A stretch of DNA of 64,000 nt from Burkholderia sp. BCC1644. Its GTDB lineage: Bacteria; Pseudomonadota; Gammaproteobacteria; Burkholderiales; Burkholderiaceae. This document shows, piece by piece, positions 52,706-62,646 of this stretch (its first letter is position 1; the number at the start of each line of letters is the position of its first letter). Location: NCBI RefSeq assembly GCF_902833225.1, contig NZ_CADFEI010000006.1:186001-250000 (forward strand). Reading direction: 5' to 3'. A program made the position numbers and the translations under genes. The notes under the pieces were generated by a model that saw nothing but the letters and a program-made list of their open reading frames with translations, was not told the DNA's origin and ran no database searches.

Positions 52706-55063
52706 CTACGGCTGCAACTTCATCCTGAAGCCCACGACGCCTGGCTCCTCCGTGCTCGATACCGCAAAACCGCACGACTTCGCGAGCGAGATCATCGCCG
52801 AGTTCTCGCGCAGTGCCTCACCGATCATCCAGGCCGTTCCGCGCGAGCGTGCGTAGTCGATGATGCGGGCCATCATCAGCCTGCCGAGCCCTTTGCCCTT
52901 CTGATCGGGGCGTACCGCGATCGCGAACTCCGCCGTCTCGTTGTCGGGATCGGCGACCGCGCGCGCCACCGCGAGCGTGTGGTCGCGCCCGGACACATCG
53001 GTGAACGACACGATGAAAGCCATCTCACGGTCGTAATCGATCTGCGTCATGCGCGCCACCTGCGAATGATCGAAGCTGCGCACCGCGCCGAAGAAACGCA
53101 TCCGCAAATCGTCCGGCGTCATCGCGCCGAGCAGTTCGTTGTGCGCGGCCTCGTCTTCCGGACGGATCGGGCGGATCGTCACCGTCTCGCCGCGCCACTC
53201 GAGCGTCTGTTCGAGGTGCCGCGGATACGGCATGATCGCGAGCCGGCTGCGACCCGTGGCCAGCGTGATGCGTGGCGCGATCACGCGCGCGCCATCGGAC
53301 AGCACGCGCAGCGTGACCGACAGCGCGACGACTTCCCGCACGTCGCAAACGACCTGCGACAGCGCCGTCAACGCGTCGAGCGTCGGCTCGACGGGCGTGC
53401 TGCGCGCATACGGCGAGCGCTCCATCACCGCGCGCGCGAGCACGGTATTCAACGGCGGCAGGCCGTAGACGACGAATGGCGCCGAGACGCCGTCCGCAGG
53501 CGGCACGGCATAGCGAAACACCGGACCGAAGTTCGAATCGTCGTACATGTCGACCGTGACATCGACGACTTTCCTACCGGCCGGCTCGGCAGCCTGCTCG
53601 CCATGCAAGCCGAAATGGGACAGCCAGCGCAACGCGGCGTCGCCAGCCAGTTCATGCTGGCCGGCTTCGACCATCCGGCGTGCTTCCGCCTGCGCGGAAG
53701 CGACGCATTCGGCCGGCTGCGGCGGCGTGCCTTCGGGTGTCTGCATCAGCAGTTGCCGCCCGAGGTTGTAGTCGACGAGACGCGCATACGCGCGCGCGAG
53801 CCGCTGCGGTGTCGTATGGACCGGAATACCGTTCGCGTGCAGCGCATCGCGCGTCGCCGGGTCGACCGCACCGAAGAAGCACGCGAGGATGCCGCGATGC
53901 GCGTACTGCCGCGAGTCGATCAGCGTGCGTGCGACCGAATCGGCCGGCGCACTGTGGGACGTCGAATGGACGACGAACAGCGCGCCCGTTTGCGGGAACG
54001 GCGCAAGCGCCTTGATCGCCGCGGCAAAGTGCTCGGGACGTGCATCGTCGCCCAGCGTCAGCGGATTGCCGGGCGCAGCCAGATGCGGCAGCGCGGCCGA
54101 TACGGCCGACGTTGCCGCCGGCGACCAGTCGGCCAGCGCGACGCGCACCTCCGCAACCGCATCGACCGCCAGCTTCGCGACGCCTGCATCGCTGGTGACG
54201 AGCGTCGCCGCGCCACGCGCGGTAACGCGGCCGACGCCCAGCGTCTCGATCTCGTCGAGCAGATCGTCGAGTGCATCGACACGCACCATGCCCGCGCGCT
54301 GGAACGCCGCCGTATAGAGTGCATCGCCGGGATCGGCACGCCCGGTGCGCAACGCGAGGACCGGCTTGTTGCGCGCAGCCGCACGCGCGGCCGACATGAA
54401 CTTGCGCGCGGCGCGTACGGTATCGAGTTCGAGCAGGATCGCGCGCGTGCCGGGATCACTCGCCAGATAATCGAGCACGTCGCCCGCATCGACGTCGGAC
54501 TCGCTGCCTAGCGCGACGACATGCGAAAAGCCGAGGCCGCGCGCATCGGCCCAGCCGAGCACCGCGTTCGTCAGCGCGTTCGATTGCGACACCCACGCGA
54601 CGCCGCCCGATCGCGCCGTATACGCCGGCGCACCGAAATGCGCATGCCGCGCGGGAGACAACACACCGAGGCTACCGGGCCCGACGATACGGAGCACGAA
54701 CGGCTTCGCCGCCTTCAGCGTGCGATCGACCGCCGCGCGATCGGCATCCGTGCGCGCCTCGCCGACGATCACCGCGACGCGCGTGCCGAGCTCGCCGAGC
54801 TTGCGCACGATGCCGGCCCAGGTCGCGGGCGGCGTGCAGATCACGGCAACCGACGGCGGCGCGGGCAGCCGGTCGACATCCGCCACGACCGCATGCCCGT
54901 TCAAATCGCGATACTTCGGATTGACGGGCCACACGGGCCCCTGGAACGCGCCGTCGAGCACGCGCGACCACACCATCGCGCCGATACTGCCCGCACGCGA
55001 TGACGCGCCGACGACTGCAACGGACTTGGGCTGGAACAACGCATCGAGATGGCGAACGGTCAC
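52706..55063 (-). CDS. Pat-like GNAT acetyltransferase fused to a degenerate acyl-CoA synthetase
   Basis: GTG is chosen because AGGGAG lies 6 bases upstream and the product starts MTVRHLDALFQPKSVAVVGAS. Domains: CoA-binding Rossmann fold (residues about 8-105), succinyl-CoA-synthetase-like flavodoxin folds (about 120-430), a shortened remnant where the ATP-grasp domain normally lies (about 470-600), and a C-terminal GNAT domain (ETVTIRPIRPEDEAAHNELL, FAIAVRPDQKGKGLGRLMMARI). Protein lysine acetyltransferases of this layout (Pat) modify acyl-CoA synthetases. At 785 residues it is about 100 shorter than Salmonella Pat. Confidence 0.85.
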   Translation of the reverse strand: MTVRHLDALFQPKSVAVVGASSRAGSIGAMVWSRVLDGAFQGPVWPVNPKYRDLNGHAVVADVDRLPAPPSVAVICTPPATWAGIVRKLGELGTRVAVIVGEARTDADRAAVDRTLKAAKPFVLRIVGPGSLGVLSPARHAHFGAPAYTARSGGVAWVSQSNALTNAVLGWADARGLGFSHVVALGSESDVDAGDVLDYLASDPGTRAILLELDTVRAARKFMSAARAAARNKPVLALRTGRADPGDALYTAAFQRAGMVRVDALDDLLDEIETLGVGRVTARGAATLVTSDAGVAKLAVDAVAEVRVALADWSPAATSAVSAALPHLAAPGNPLTLGDDARPEHFAAAIKALAPFPQTGALFVVHSTSHSAPADSVARTLIDSRQYAHRGILACFFGAVDPATRDALHANGIPVHTTPQRLARAYARLVDYNLGRQLLMQTPEGTPPQPAECVASAQAEARRMVEAGQHELAGDAALRWLSHFGLHGEQAAEPAGRKVVDVTVDMYDDSNFGPVFRYAVPPADGVSAPFVVYGLPPLNTVLARAVMERSPYARSTPVEPTLDALTALSQVVCDVREVVALSVTLRVLSDGARVIAPRITLATGRSRLAIMPYPRHLEQTLEWRGETVTIRPIRPEDEAAHNELLGAMTPDDLRMRFFGAVRSFDHSQVARMTQIDYDREMAFIVSFTDVSGRDHTLAVARAVADPDNETAEFAIAVRPDQKGKGLGRLMMARIIDYARSRGTAWMIGEALRENSAMISLAKSCGFAVSSTEEPGVVGFRMKLQP

Positions 55064-55294
55064 ATCGGCTCCCTGCGGTGACGAAAGACGACACGATCGG
55101 CATGCGGCCTGAGAGGCCGTGCGCCGATCGACGCGAACCCCAAGCATAGGCGAAGCGCATGCGGCTGCCTATATGCCGAACGGCTGACTATTCGACGAGC
55201 GTCAACGCTCGCACCATGGATCGGCAACACACGCGGCAACGCATCGCCGCACGACGCAGACAACGCGGCACGACGCTGCGGCCGCTTCCTCAAA

Positions 55295-55334
55295 GGTGAG
55301 GATTTACAGGAGCCATGGTGAGTATCTTCGGGAT
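55295..55334. repeat. Two-unit copy of the GGTGAG/CGGGAG element
   Basis: GGTGAG-GATTTA-CAGGAG is followed after four bases by GGTGAG-TATCTT-CGGGAT. Read on the minus strand these are the CTCCCG-N6-CTCACC hexamer pairs of the 52145 array, with the same 12-base step between hexamers. It lies in the 570-base gap between the Pat-like and H-NS genes, 232 bases upstream of the Pat-like start. Confidence 0.7.
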
Positions 55335-55558
55335 TTGCACGACGCAACACGCGAACACGCGAAAGGTGATGAGAATCCGCGGCACGCATGCACCGCGAAA
55401 ATCGCGAATGCCAACGCACATGCGCTGCGTAATTGCACGTTTGTTTACGGGAATTCGCCGCGATAAGCGGCCGGATCGCGGCGAATTCGCAAAACGGGAT
55501 CCGTTAATTGCGCGGCATTGCGCATCCATTCGCCAGGAAAAATCGCACGGCGACTGCG
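55335..55558. other. Intergenic stretch between the Pat-like and H-NS genes
   Basis: Holds AT-richer, CG-dinucleotide-rich DNA with several short dyads, notably GAATTCGCCGCG against CGCGGCGAATTC (55450-55494). No protein-like frame, RNA gene or recognised operator is seen. The dyad may belong to a terminator or a nucleoid-protein site. Confidence 0.5.
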
Positions 55559-55600
55559 CAAAAACAAAACGGTGCGACGGCCGCATGGCCATTCGCACCG
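55559..55600 (-). terminator. Intrinsic terminator of the H-NS gene
   Basis: CGGTGCGA and TCGCACCG pair (8 bp) around a 15-base loop that itself holds GGCC repeats; on the minus strand TTTTGTTTTT follows. It lies 35 bases after the hns stop. Confidence 0.88.
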
Positions 55601-55617
55601 TCAGCCGGCACACCAAA

Positions 55618-55635
55618 GGTGAGGATTTTCGGGAG
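55618..55635. repeat. Single GGTGAG/CGGGAG element abutting the H-NS stop codon
   Basis: GGTGAG-GATTTT-CGGGAG sits directly against the TCA (TGA) stop of the leftward hns gene. It matches the end of the 52145 array (minus strand AAAGGTGAGATTTTTCGGGAG) almost base for base, including the AAA before GGTGAG and the T-rich spacer. Confidence 0.75.
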
Positions 55636-55938
55636 TCAGTCCTTGATCAGGAAACGCGCGCGATTCTTGCCAAGCCAGGTCGGCGCCCGCCCGCGGCCAC
55701 TCCACGTTTCGCCGGTCTTCGGATTCAGGTACTTCGGCGGCAGCGACCGCTTCGGCTTCGCGGCGGCAGCGACGGCGGACCCTATCGGACGAAAACCGAG
55801 CTCCTCCGGCGTAATGTCGTATTCCTCGATTTTCGCGCGGATTTCGGCAATCGCGTCGGCAATCGCCTTTTCACGTTCCTTGTCGATCTTTTGCTGAAGC
55901 CGTTCGAGCTGTACGGACAGTTGCCTGTAGGTCGCCAT
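55636..55938 (-). CDS. H-NS family nucleoid-associated protein
   Basis: 100 residues. The N-terminal coiled coil for oligomerisation (QLSVQLERLQQKIDKEREKA) is followed by EYDITPEELGF and the DNA-binding domain YLNPKTGETWSGRGRAPTWL, whose GRGRAP hook enters the minor groove of A/T-rich DNA. It is one of several H-NS paralogues usual in Burkholderia. Transcribed alone with its own terminator. Confidence 0.95.
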   Translation of the reverse strand: MATYRQLSVQLERLQQKIDKEREKAIADAIAEIRAKIEEYDITPEELGFRPIGSAVAAAAKPKRSLPPKYLNPKTGETWSGRGRAPTWLGKNRARFLIKD

Positions 55939-56041
55939 ATGGATGGGACTCCGTGAGTGTTATTCGTGAAAAATAGGTAACACCAAGCAAACAGAAAAGC
56001 GCTTCGCCCGATCGCGGTCGCCTCAGCCGGTCATTCCAGGA

Positions 56042-56314
56042 TCAATAACCGCTTTTCTTCTTGCATGCGAAGAGAAGATTTCGCACAGCGTCATCAGTCG
56101 ATTGCTGGATCACTTCGAAATCCCCGTTGCACATCGCCCGGGCATTGTCCGTGCAATTGCTCCAGTCGCTGCCGGTGCATTGCACCTGGGTCGTCGGACG
56201 CCCGTCGGAAGTGAACAGCGGCGCGCTGCCGCCACACCCGCCGAGCCCGGCAACCAGAGCCAACAATGCGGCCGCCCGAGACCGCCGACAGACCGACGTA
56301 AGCATGTGTTTCAT
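56042..56314 (-). CDS. Small lipoprotein of unknown function
   Basis: 90 residues: signal MKHMLTSVCRRSRAAALLALVAGLGGC with lipobox LGGC, then a short domain with Cys residues in VQCTGSDWSNCTDNARAMCN and FACKKKSGY, probably forming disulfides. The sequence looks like a small periplasmic Cys-rich lipoprotein; no named family is claimed. It lies 61 bases downstream of the next exported protein gene in the same direction, so they may be co-transcribed. Confidence 0.75.
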   Translation of the reverse strand: MKHMLTSVCRRSRAAALLALVAGLGGCGGSAPLFTSDGRPTTQVQCTGSDWSNCTDNARAMCNGDFEVIQQSTDDAVRNLLFACKKKSGY

Positions 56315-56375
56315 TGTTCTTCCCGTCAACCTTTTTTTGAATGTCGCGAGTATGCCATGCGCGGCCCTTCCACCG

Positions 56376-56903
56376 TCAGTTCGGCGCACGGTCCGGTTGC
56401 CCACGCGCCTTGTACGGCAAGCTCCGGCGCGGATCGTCGGTGATGCGAACGAAAACCTGCTCGACGTCCGGAAGCGCCTCGAATTCGCGCTGCAGCGCCT
56501 GGCGATCGAACGCCGTCTCCGCGCATCCTTCGACGTAGATAAATCGTCGCTGCACGGTGATCCACAGGCTCGTGCCGCGCAGGCGATCCGAACCGGCGAA
56601 ATGCGCCTTCGCGGCATCGGCGATCGACGCGTCATACATATACGAGTTCGGCTTCGTGCAGCGGTGGGCGAGCCAGCAGGTCGTGCCGCGCTCGGCGCGG
56701 TAATGCGCGTCGTCCGACATCTCGGCGTGCGTCATCCACGGGCCAAGCGGCAGCGGGCATTCGGCCACGTCCCGCGACAGCGCGACGAACGGATCGTTGT
56801 ACCAGTTGCGCCGCGCCTCCGGCGCGTCGGCGTCGCCGGACTGCGCGAACGCGGAAGTCGCCAGCAACATGGTCAGCCACCCTGCGATGCCGATCCGCTT
56901 CAT
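56376..56903 (-). CDS. Exported protein with BON-like C-terminus, function unknown
   Basis: 175 residues. Signal peptide MKRIGIAGWLTMLLATSAFA is followed by a mature N-terminus with ARRNWYNDPFVALSRDVAEC. The C-terminal part (RRFIYVEGCAETAFDRQALQ, then REFEALPDVEQVFVRITDDP) has the spacing of a BON domain, which binds phospholipid or other ligands in the envelope. Two Cys pairs may form disulfides. Probable operon with the lipoprotein gene. Confidence 0.75.
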   Translation of the reverse strand: MKRIGIAGWLTMLLATSAFAQSGDADAPEARRNWYNDPFVALSRDVAECPLPLGPWMTHAEMSDDAHYRAERGTTCWLAHRCTKPNSYMYDASIADAAKAHFAGSDRLRGTSLWITVQRRFIYVEGCAETAFDRQALQREFEALPDVEQVFVRITDDPRRSLPYKARGQPDRAPN

Positions 56904-56957
56904 CGTGATCTCCTGTTCGATGTTTCACGTCCGGCCGGATCGGCATCGCCGATCGGC

Positions 56958-58445
<1,488 letters not shown>

Positions 58446-58459
58446 CGTGTCTTCGTCTC

Positions 58460-58596
58460 CGTGTATTTTCGACCGGATGTCTCCGGAACGAGACGGATTA
58501 TCTCACTCTGGAGACACGCCGCAATACGTTGTCCGGGAAAGACCTGCACGATCCCAAGGGTCGGCCGGACGGCCATTTCGTCTCCGGATGGAGACG
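58460..58596. promoter_or_regulatory. Enhancer sites with GTCTCC/GGAGAC dyads
   Basis: CGTCTCC-GGAT-GGAGACG (58579-58596) is a perfect 7-bp dyad. GTCTCC-GGAA-CGAGAC (58479-58494) is a near-perfect second dyad, and GGAGAC (about 58510) and GTCTCC (about 58455) give further half-sites. The last dyad lies about 85 bases upstream of the -24 element, typical enhancer distance. Confidence 0.7.
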
Positions 58597-58679
58597 TTTT
58601 ATGTAGAATCGTCAGACATAGGCCGGCGCGGGCCCGCCAGCCTCCGGCGGACCCATGTCCGGCGGCGCAATCCGGCCGA

Positions 58680-58695
58680 TGGCACGAAACCTGCA
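58680..58695 (+). promoter_or_regulatory. Sigma-54 promoter of the GntP permease
   Basis: TGGCACGAAACCTGCA matches TGGCACG-N4-TTGC with GG and GC 10 bases apart; only one T of the -12 element differs. It lies 67 bases before the permease start. Confidence 0.88.
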
Positions 58696-58761
58696 CGAAC
58701 CTGAGCCGGTCCGCGGCGCATCGCGCGATCGAACAACAACCAAAGCCATTAGGAGACTCCC

Positions 58762-60165
58762 TTGTCTTTCGTGATCGTCCTCGCCGCGCTGGCGTTCCTG
58801 ATGTTCGCCGCGTATCGCGGCTACAGCGTGATCCTGTTCGCGCCCATCGCCGCGCTCGGCGCGGTGCTCCTGACCGAACCCGCCGCCGTCGCACCGGTCT
58901 TCTCCGGCATCTTCATGGAGAAGATGGTCGGCTTCGTCAAACTGTATTTCCCGGTCTTCATGCTCGGCGCCGTGTTCGGCAAGGTGATCGAACTGTCCGG
59001 GTTCTCCGAGTCGATCGTCCATGCGGCGATCCGCTACATCGGCCGCTCGCGCGCGAATGCGGTGATCGTCGCGGTGTGCGCGCTGCTCACCTATGGCGGT
59101 GTCTCGCTGTTCGTCGTGGTGTTCGCGGTCTATCCGTTCGCCGCCGAACTCTACCGCCAGAGCAACATCCCGAAGCGGCTGATGCCCGGCGCAATCGCGC
59201 TCGGCGCGTTCTCGTTCACGATGGATTCGCTGCCCGGTACGCCGCAGATCCAGAACATCATCCCGACCACGTTCTTCAAGACGACTGCCTGGGCCGCGCC
59301 CGCGCTCGGCACGATCGGCTCGCTGTTCATCATCGTCGTCGGCCTCACGTACCTCGAATGGCGCCGCCGGTCGGCCATGGCGAAGGGCGAAGGCTACGGC
59401 ACGTCGCTCGTCAACGAGCCGGAGCGCGTCGAGGCGACGTCGCTGCCGAATCCCGCGCTGGCGATCCTGCCGCTGATCCTCGTCGGCGTGTCGAACTTCG
59501 CGTTCACGAAGCTGATCCCGCAGTGGTACGGCGCCGCGTCGTACACGGTCGCGCCGGACGTGCTGCCGGGCGTGCATGCTCCGGTCACGGCGTCGATCAA
59601 GACCGTCGTCGCGATCTGGTCGGTCGAGGCCGCACTGCTGCTCGGCATCGTGCTGGTCGTGCTGACCGCGTTCAAGCGCGTCAGCGACCGCTTCGCCGCC
59701 GGTTCGAAGGCCGCCGTCGGCGGCGCGCTGCTTGCCGCGATGAACACCGCGTCGGAATACGGCTTCGGCGGCGTGATCGCCGCACTGCCGGGTTTCCTCG
59801 TCGTCAGCGATGCGCTGAAGAGCATCCCGAACCCGCTCGTCAACGCAGCCGTGTCGGTCAGCTCGCTCGCCGGCATCACGGGTTCCGCGTCGGGCGGCAT
59901 GAGCATCGCGCTCGCCGCGATGTCGGACCTGTTCATCAAGGGCGCACAGGCCGCCAACATTCCGATGGACGTACTGCACCGGGTCGTCGCGATGGCCAGC
60001 GGCGGCATGGACACGCTGCCGCACAACGGTGCGGTCATCACGCTGCTCGCGGTCACCGGCCTCACGCACCGCGAGTCGTATCGCGACATCTTCGCGGTCA
60101 CCGTCATCAAGACGCTCGCGGTGTTCTTCGTGATCGCCGTGTACTACACGACGGGGCTCGTGTAA
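58762..60165 (+). CDS. GntP-family permease
   Basis: The TTG start is supported by TTAGGAGACTCCC just upstream; no ATG fits. 467 residues with 12-14 membrane helices and GntP motifs (KLYFPVFMLGAVFGKVIELSG, TYGGVSLFVVVFAVYPFA, FTMDSLPGTPQIQNIIPTTFF, and the SGSASGGMSI-like region). Known substrates include gluconate and 3-hydroxybutyrate; several beta-proteobacterial 3-hydroxybutyrate permeases sit beside a sigma-54 activator, which makes a hydroxy acid plausible. No dehydrogenase is adjacent. Confidence 0.9.
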   Translation: MSFVIVLAALAFLMFAAYRGYSVILFAPIAALGAVLLTEPAAVAPVFSGIFMEKMVGFVKLYFPVFMLGAVFGKVIELSGFSESIVHAAIRYIGRSRANAVIVAVCALLTYGGVSLFVVVFAVYPFAAELYRQSNIPKRLMPGAIALGAFSFTMDSLPGTPQIQNIIPTTFFKTTAWAAPALGTIGSLFIIVVGLTYLEWRRRSAMAKGEGYGTSLVNEPERVEATSLPNPALAILPLILVGVSNFAFTKLIPQWYGAASYTVAPDVLPGVHAPVTASIKTVVAIWSVEAALLLGIVLVVLTAFKRVSDRFAAGSKAAVGGALLAAMNTASEYGFGGVIAALPGFLVVSDALKSIPNPLVNAAVSVSSLAGITGSASGGMSIALAAMSDLFIKGAQAANIPMDVLHRVVAMASGGMDTLPHNGAVITLLAVTGLTHRESYRDIFAVTVIKTLAVFFVIAVYYTTGLV

Positions 60166-60173
60166 GTGCCTGC

Positions 60174-60275
60174 CCGAGGCGGCGTTTCGTCCGCCGCCTC
60201 CCGCCGCACCTGCGCTTCAGGATCGGACCGCATGCGAACCGGAATGGATTCCGGAATTCGCATCCGGTCCGATTT
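60174..60275 (+). terminator. Tandem hairpins after the GntP permease
   Basis: GAGGCGGCG/CGCCGCCTC forms a first stem. A second, longer interrupted stem (ATCGGACCGCATGCGAA on one side, TTCGCATCCGGTCCGAT on the other, with CCGGAAT/ATTCCGG inside) ends in TTTCATTTT, an intrinsic terminator. Confidence 0.78.
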
Positions 60276-60507
60276 CATTTTCCCGCTCGCGAACCCGGTC
60301 GAATCCGTACCCGCCGGGCGCTTGCGCAGCGCCCGCGCCGCCTCCGGGCGCCCGCCTGCGCGCACCCATTGTTACCCGCAACAAAACACTGCGTTGGGCG
60401 CGATCGCATTTTTCGCACGCGTGCTCCGGCCTACACTGGGTTCAACGTCGCACGGCGCTTCGATGAACGAAGTGCAGCGATTCACCGGAATCCTGGAGGT
60501 CCCGATC

Positions 60508-60759
60508 ATGAAGCGCCTGATCCAAGCCGTTGCCATTACCCTCGCCATCTCGACCCCGCTCGCCGCGCAAGCCCAGTCGAACCAGCCGCTGACGCGCGCG
60601 CAGGTGCGCGCCGAAGTCAAGGCGCTGAAGCAGGCCGGCTTCCAGTCGAGCGACTGGTTCTACCCGGCCAGCATCGTGTCCGCCGAAGCGAAGATTGCCC
60701 GCCAGCACGACGCCGGATACGGCAGCGATCGCGGCGCGTCGTCGGAGTCGGGCCAGTAA
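60508..60759 (+). CDS. DUF4148 small exported protein
   Basis: 83 residues starting MKRLIQAVAITLAISTPLAAQAQ, with TGGAGGT 8 bases upstream. The mature part LTRAQVRAEVKALKQAGFQS plus YPASIVSAEAKIARQ is the DUF4148 pattern common in Burkholderia and relatives. Function unknown. An upstream in-frame ATG (MNEVQRFTG) lacks a signal peptide and is less likely. The preceding 240 bases hold the permease terminator and this gene's promoter. Confidence 0.88.
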   Translation: MKRLIQAVAITLAISTPLAAQAQSNQPLTRAQVRAEVKALKQAGFQSSDWFYPASIVSAEAKIARQHDAGYGSDRGASSESGQ

Positions 60760-60798
60760 TCCAGCGTCCGGCCCGCTCGACGATGCATCCCTGCGTCG

Positions 60799-62397
60799 TT
60801 ACGCCTTCACGGGCTGGATCAGCTTCGCGCACGCCGCTGCCTGCGGATCGCCCGCGGGCAATTTGCCGCATACGCCGTCGAACTGCTTCACGACCGACCT
60901 GACCGACGCATCGTGCGCGCCGCTGCCGCGCCAGCGATTCAGTTGCGTGACGACCTTGGTCAACGCGCGCAGGTTCGCGCCGTAGAACGCGTCGCGGGTC
61001 TTGTCGGCCTGCGCGAGCACACTCGCGGCAATCCCCTCGATACGTGCCGAATCGTCCGGCGCCAGTTGGACCGCATTCGCAAAGTAGGTGGCGCCCCAGC
61101 GCAGCTTCGTCGCCGGCCCGCTCGCCGCGTCGTATGCCTTGCGATACCAGTCGAGCGCGGCGGCCTTGTCGCCGCGCGCCTTCGCATTCGCGGCCAGCCC
61201 GGACATGAAGTAGTACGGCGTGGACGAACGCGGCAGCTCGGCCTTCAACAATGCATCCGACTCGTCGTACAGCCCCGCGTCGGTCAGCGTGTCCGCGCCT
61301 TCGCTGACGAGCGCCTGCCGCTCGTACGCGTTCGCGGCGCCCTGCACCGACGCGGCGATCTGCTTGCGTGCGGTATCGGCCAGCGCCGGTGCGGCGAGCG
61401 GCGCACCCTTGCGCGCGTCGTCGCGCGCGAGCAGCACGCGGCCGTGCAATGCCATCAGCCGGTCGATCGACGACAGTGTCGTGTCGGTCGACAGGCGCGC
61501 GAGCGCCGTATCGTACGCGCCGCGCAGCTTCGCGCGCTGCGCGTCGTCGCTGCCGAGATACGCGACCACGCGCGCGGGCGCCGCGACCAGCACGTCCGAA
61601 TCGGCCCGCGACAGCACCGGATCGTGCAGCACGGTGCGCAGCGAATCGGCAAGCGCCGCCTTGTCGAGCGCACCGGCCTGCGCCGGATCGTCCGATGCGG
61701 CGACCACCGCCGACTTCAACGCGAAGCGTGCCGCTTCGGCCTTCGCACCGGCCGCCCGCGCGCGTTGAGCGAGCGACTGCAACGTCTCGGCGACGCGATC
61801 GGCCGGCACCGGCAGCGCGCCGTCGGTGTCCCACGAATAGTCGGCCAGCAGACGCCATTCGTCCGGCGTCAGCGACGCGCCGTTCTTCAGCGCCGTCGCC
61901 AGCGTTTGCCGCACCGGGTGGGCAGCCGTCATCCCGAGCGACAGCGCCTGCATGTAGCGGTCGAGATCGGCTTCGCCCGGCAGCCGCGTCACTTCGGTAC
62001 CGTCCGGGCGGAACAGGATCATCGTCGGATAGCCGTGCACCTTGAAACGCTCGCCGAGCTTCTGCGCGCTTTCGGTATCGCCGTCGAGATACACGGGCAC
62101 GAAGAACGACGAGCGCGTCTTGAAGGCCTGCTGGCTGAAGATCGTCGACTTCACCTGGTTGCACGACGGGCACCACACCGCGCCCCAGTACAGCAGCAGC
62201 GGCTTGCCGGTGCGTTTCGCGAGCGCGAACGCGGCATCGACGTCGCCGTGCTGCCACGCGATACCGGGCGGCAAATGTGCGCCATCGGGCGATGCGCTCG
62301 CCACCGGCGCGCCGGCGGGCGTGGCAGCGGCAAACGCCGCACCCGCGGCGGTGGCGAACAGGCAGGCGGCGGTCAGATTCCGGAGAGCGGTTTTCAT
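60799..62397 (-). CDS. Exported thioredoxin-fold protein with helical-repeat tail
   Basis: 532 residues. Signal peptide MKTALRNLTAACLFATAAGA to about residue 24. The thioredoxin domain has the redox motif WCPSC at residues 75-79 (GAVWCPSCNQVKSTIF) and the cis-Pro loop HGYPTMILF. The remaining 350 residues are Ala-rich helices resembling TPR-like repeats (KGAPLAAPALADTARKQIAA, YYFMSGLAANAKARGDKAAA). It may be a periplasmic thiol-disulfide protein; partners are unknown. Convergent with the DUF4148 gene. Confidence 0.85.
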   Translation of the reverse strand: MKTALRNLTAACLFATAAGAAFAAATPAGAPVASASPDGAHLPPGIAWQHGDVDAAFALAKRTGKPLLLYWGAVWCPSCNQVKSTIFSQQAFKTRSSFFVPVYLDGDTESAQKLGERFKVHGYPTMILFRPDGTEVTRLPGEADLDRYMQALSLGMTAAHPVRQTLATALKNGASLTPDEWRLLADYSWDTDGALPVPADRVAETLQSLAQRARAAGAKAEAARFALKSAVVAASDDPAQAGALDKAALADSLRTVLHDPVLSRADSDVLVAAPARVVAYLGSDDAQRAKLRGAYDTALARLSTDTTLSSIDRLMALHGRVLLARDDARKGAPLAAPALADTARKQIAASVQGAANAYERQALVSEGADTLTDAGLYDESDALLKAELPRSSTPYYFMSGLAANAKARGDKAAALDWYRKAYDAASGPATKLRWGATYFANAVQLAPDDSARIEGIAASVLAQADKTRDAFYGANLRALTKVVTQLNRWRGSGAHDASVRSVVKQFDGVCGKLPAGDPQAAACAKLIQPVKA

Positions 62398-62646
62398 CGA
62401 AGCGGGTTCCGTTGAAAGAGACGGTTGCGGGACAGTGCGGCGCGCGAAACGATGGCCGTGAAGCGACGACGATGAAGCCGGCGCGTCGTGCAACGCCACG
62501 CCGGCGTCGAATCGGAAACGCGAACGCCGGCCGAAACGGCCGGCAAATCGTTCAACGATACGACGCGTGAAACCAGTGGAAAACGAACGAATTCTCGAAT
62601 GAATATGACGCGCGGCATCGCACCGGCGCGCGCGTCCGCACGCGCA

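Noticed and set aside
55315..55956. Plus-strand frame across the region upstream of the H-NS gene
   Set aside because: No ribosome-binding site or family; it overlaps the terminator and the antisense of hns.
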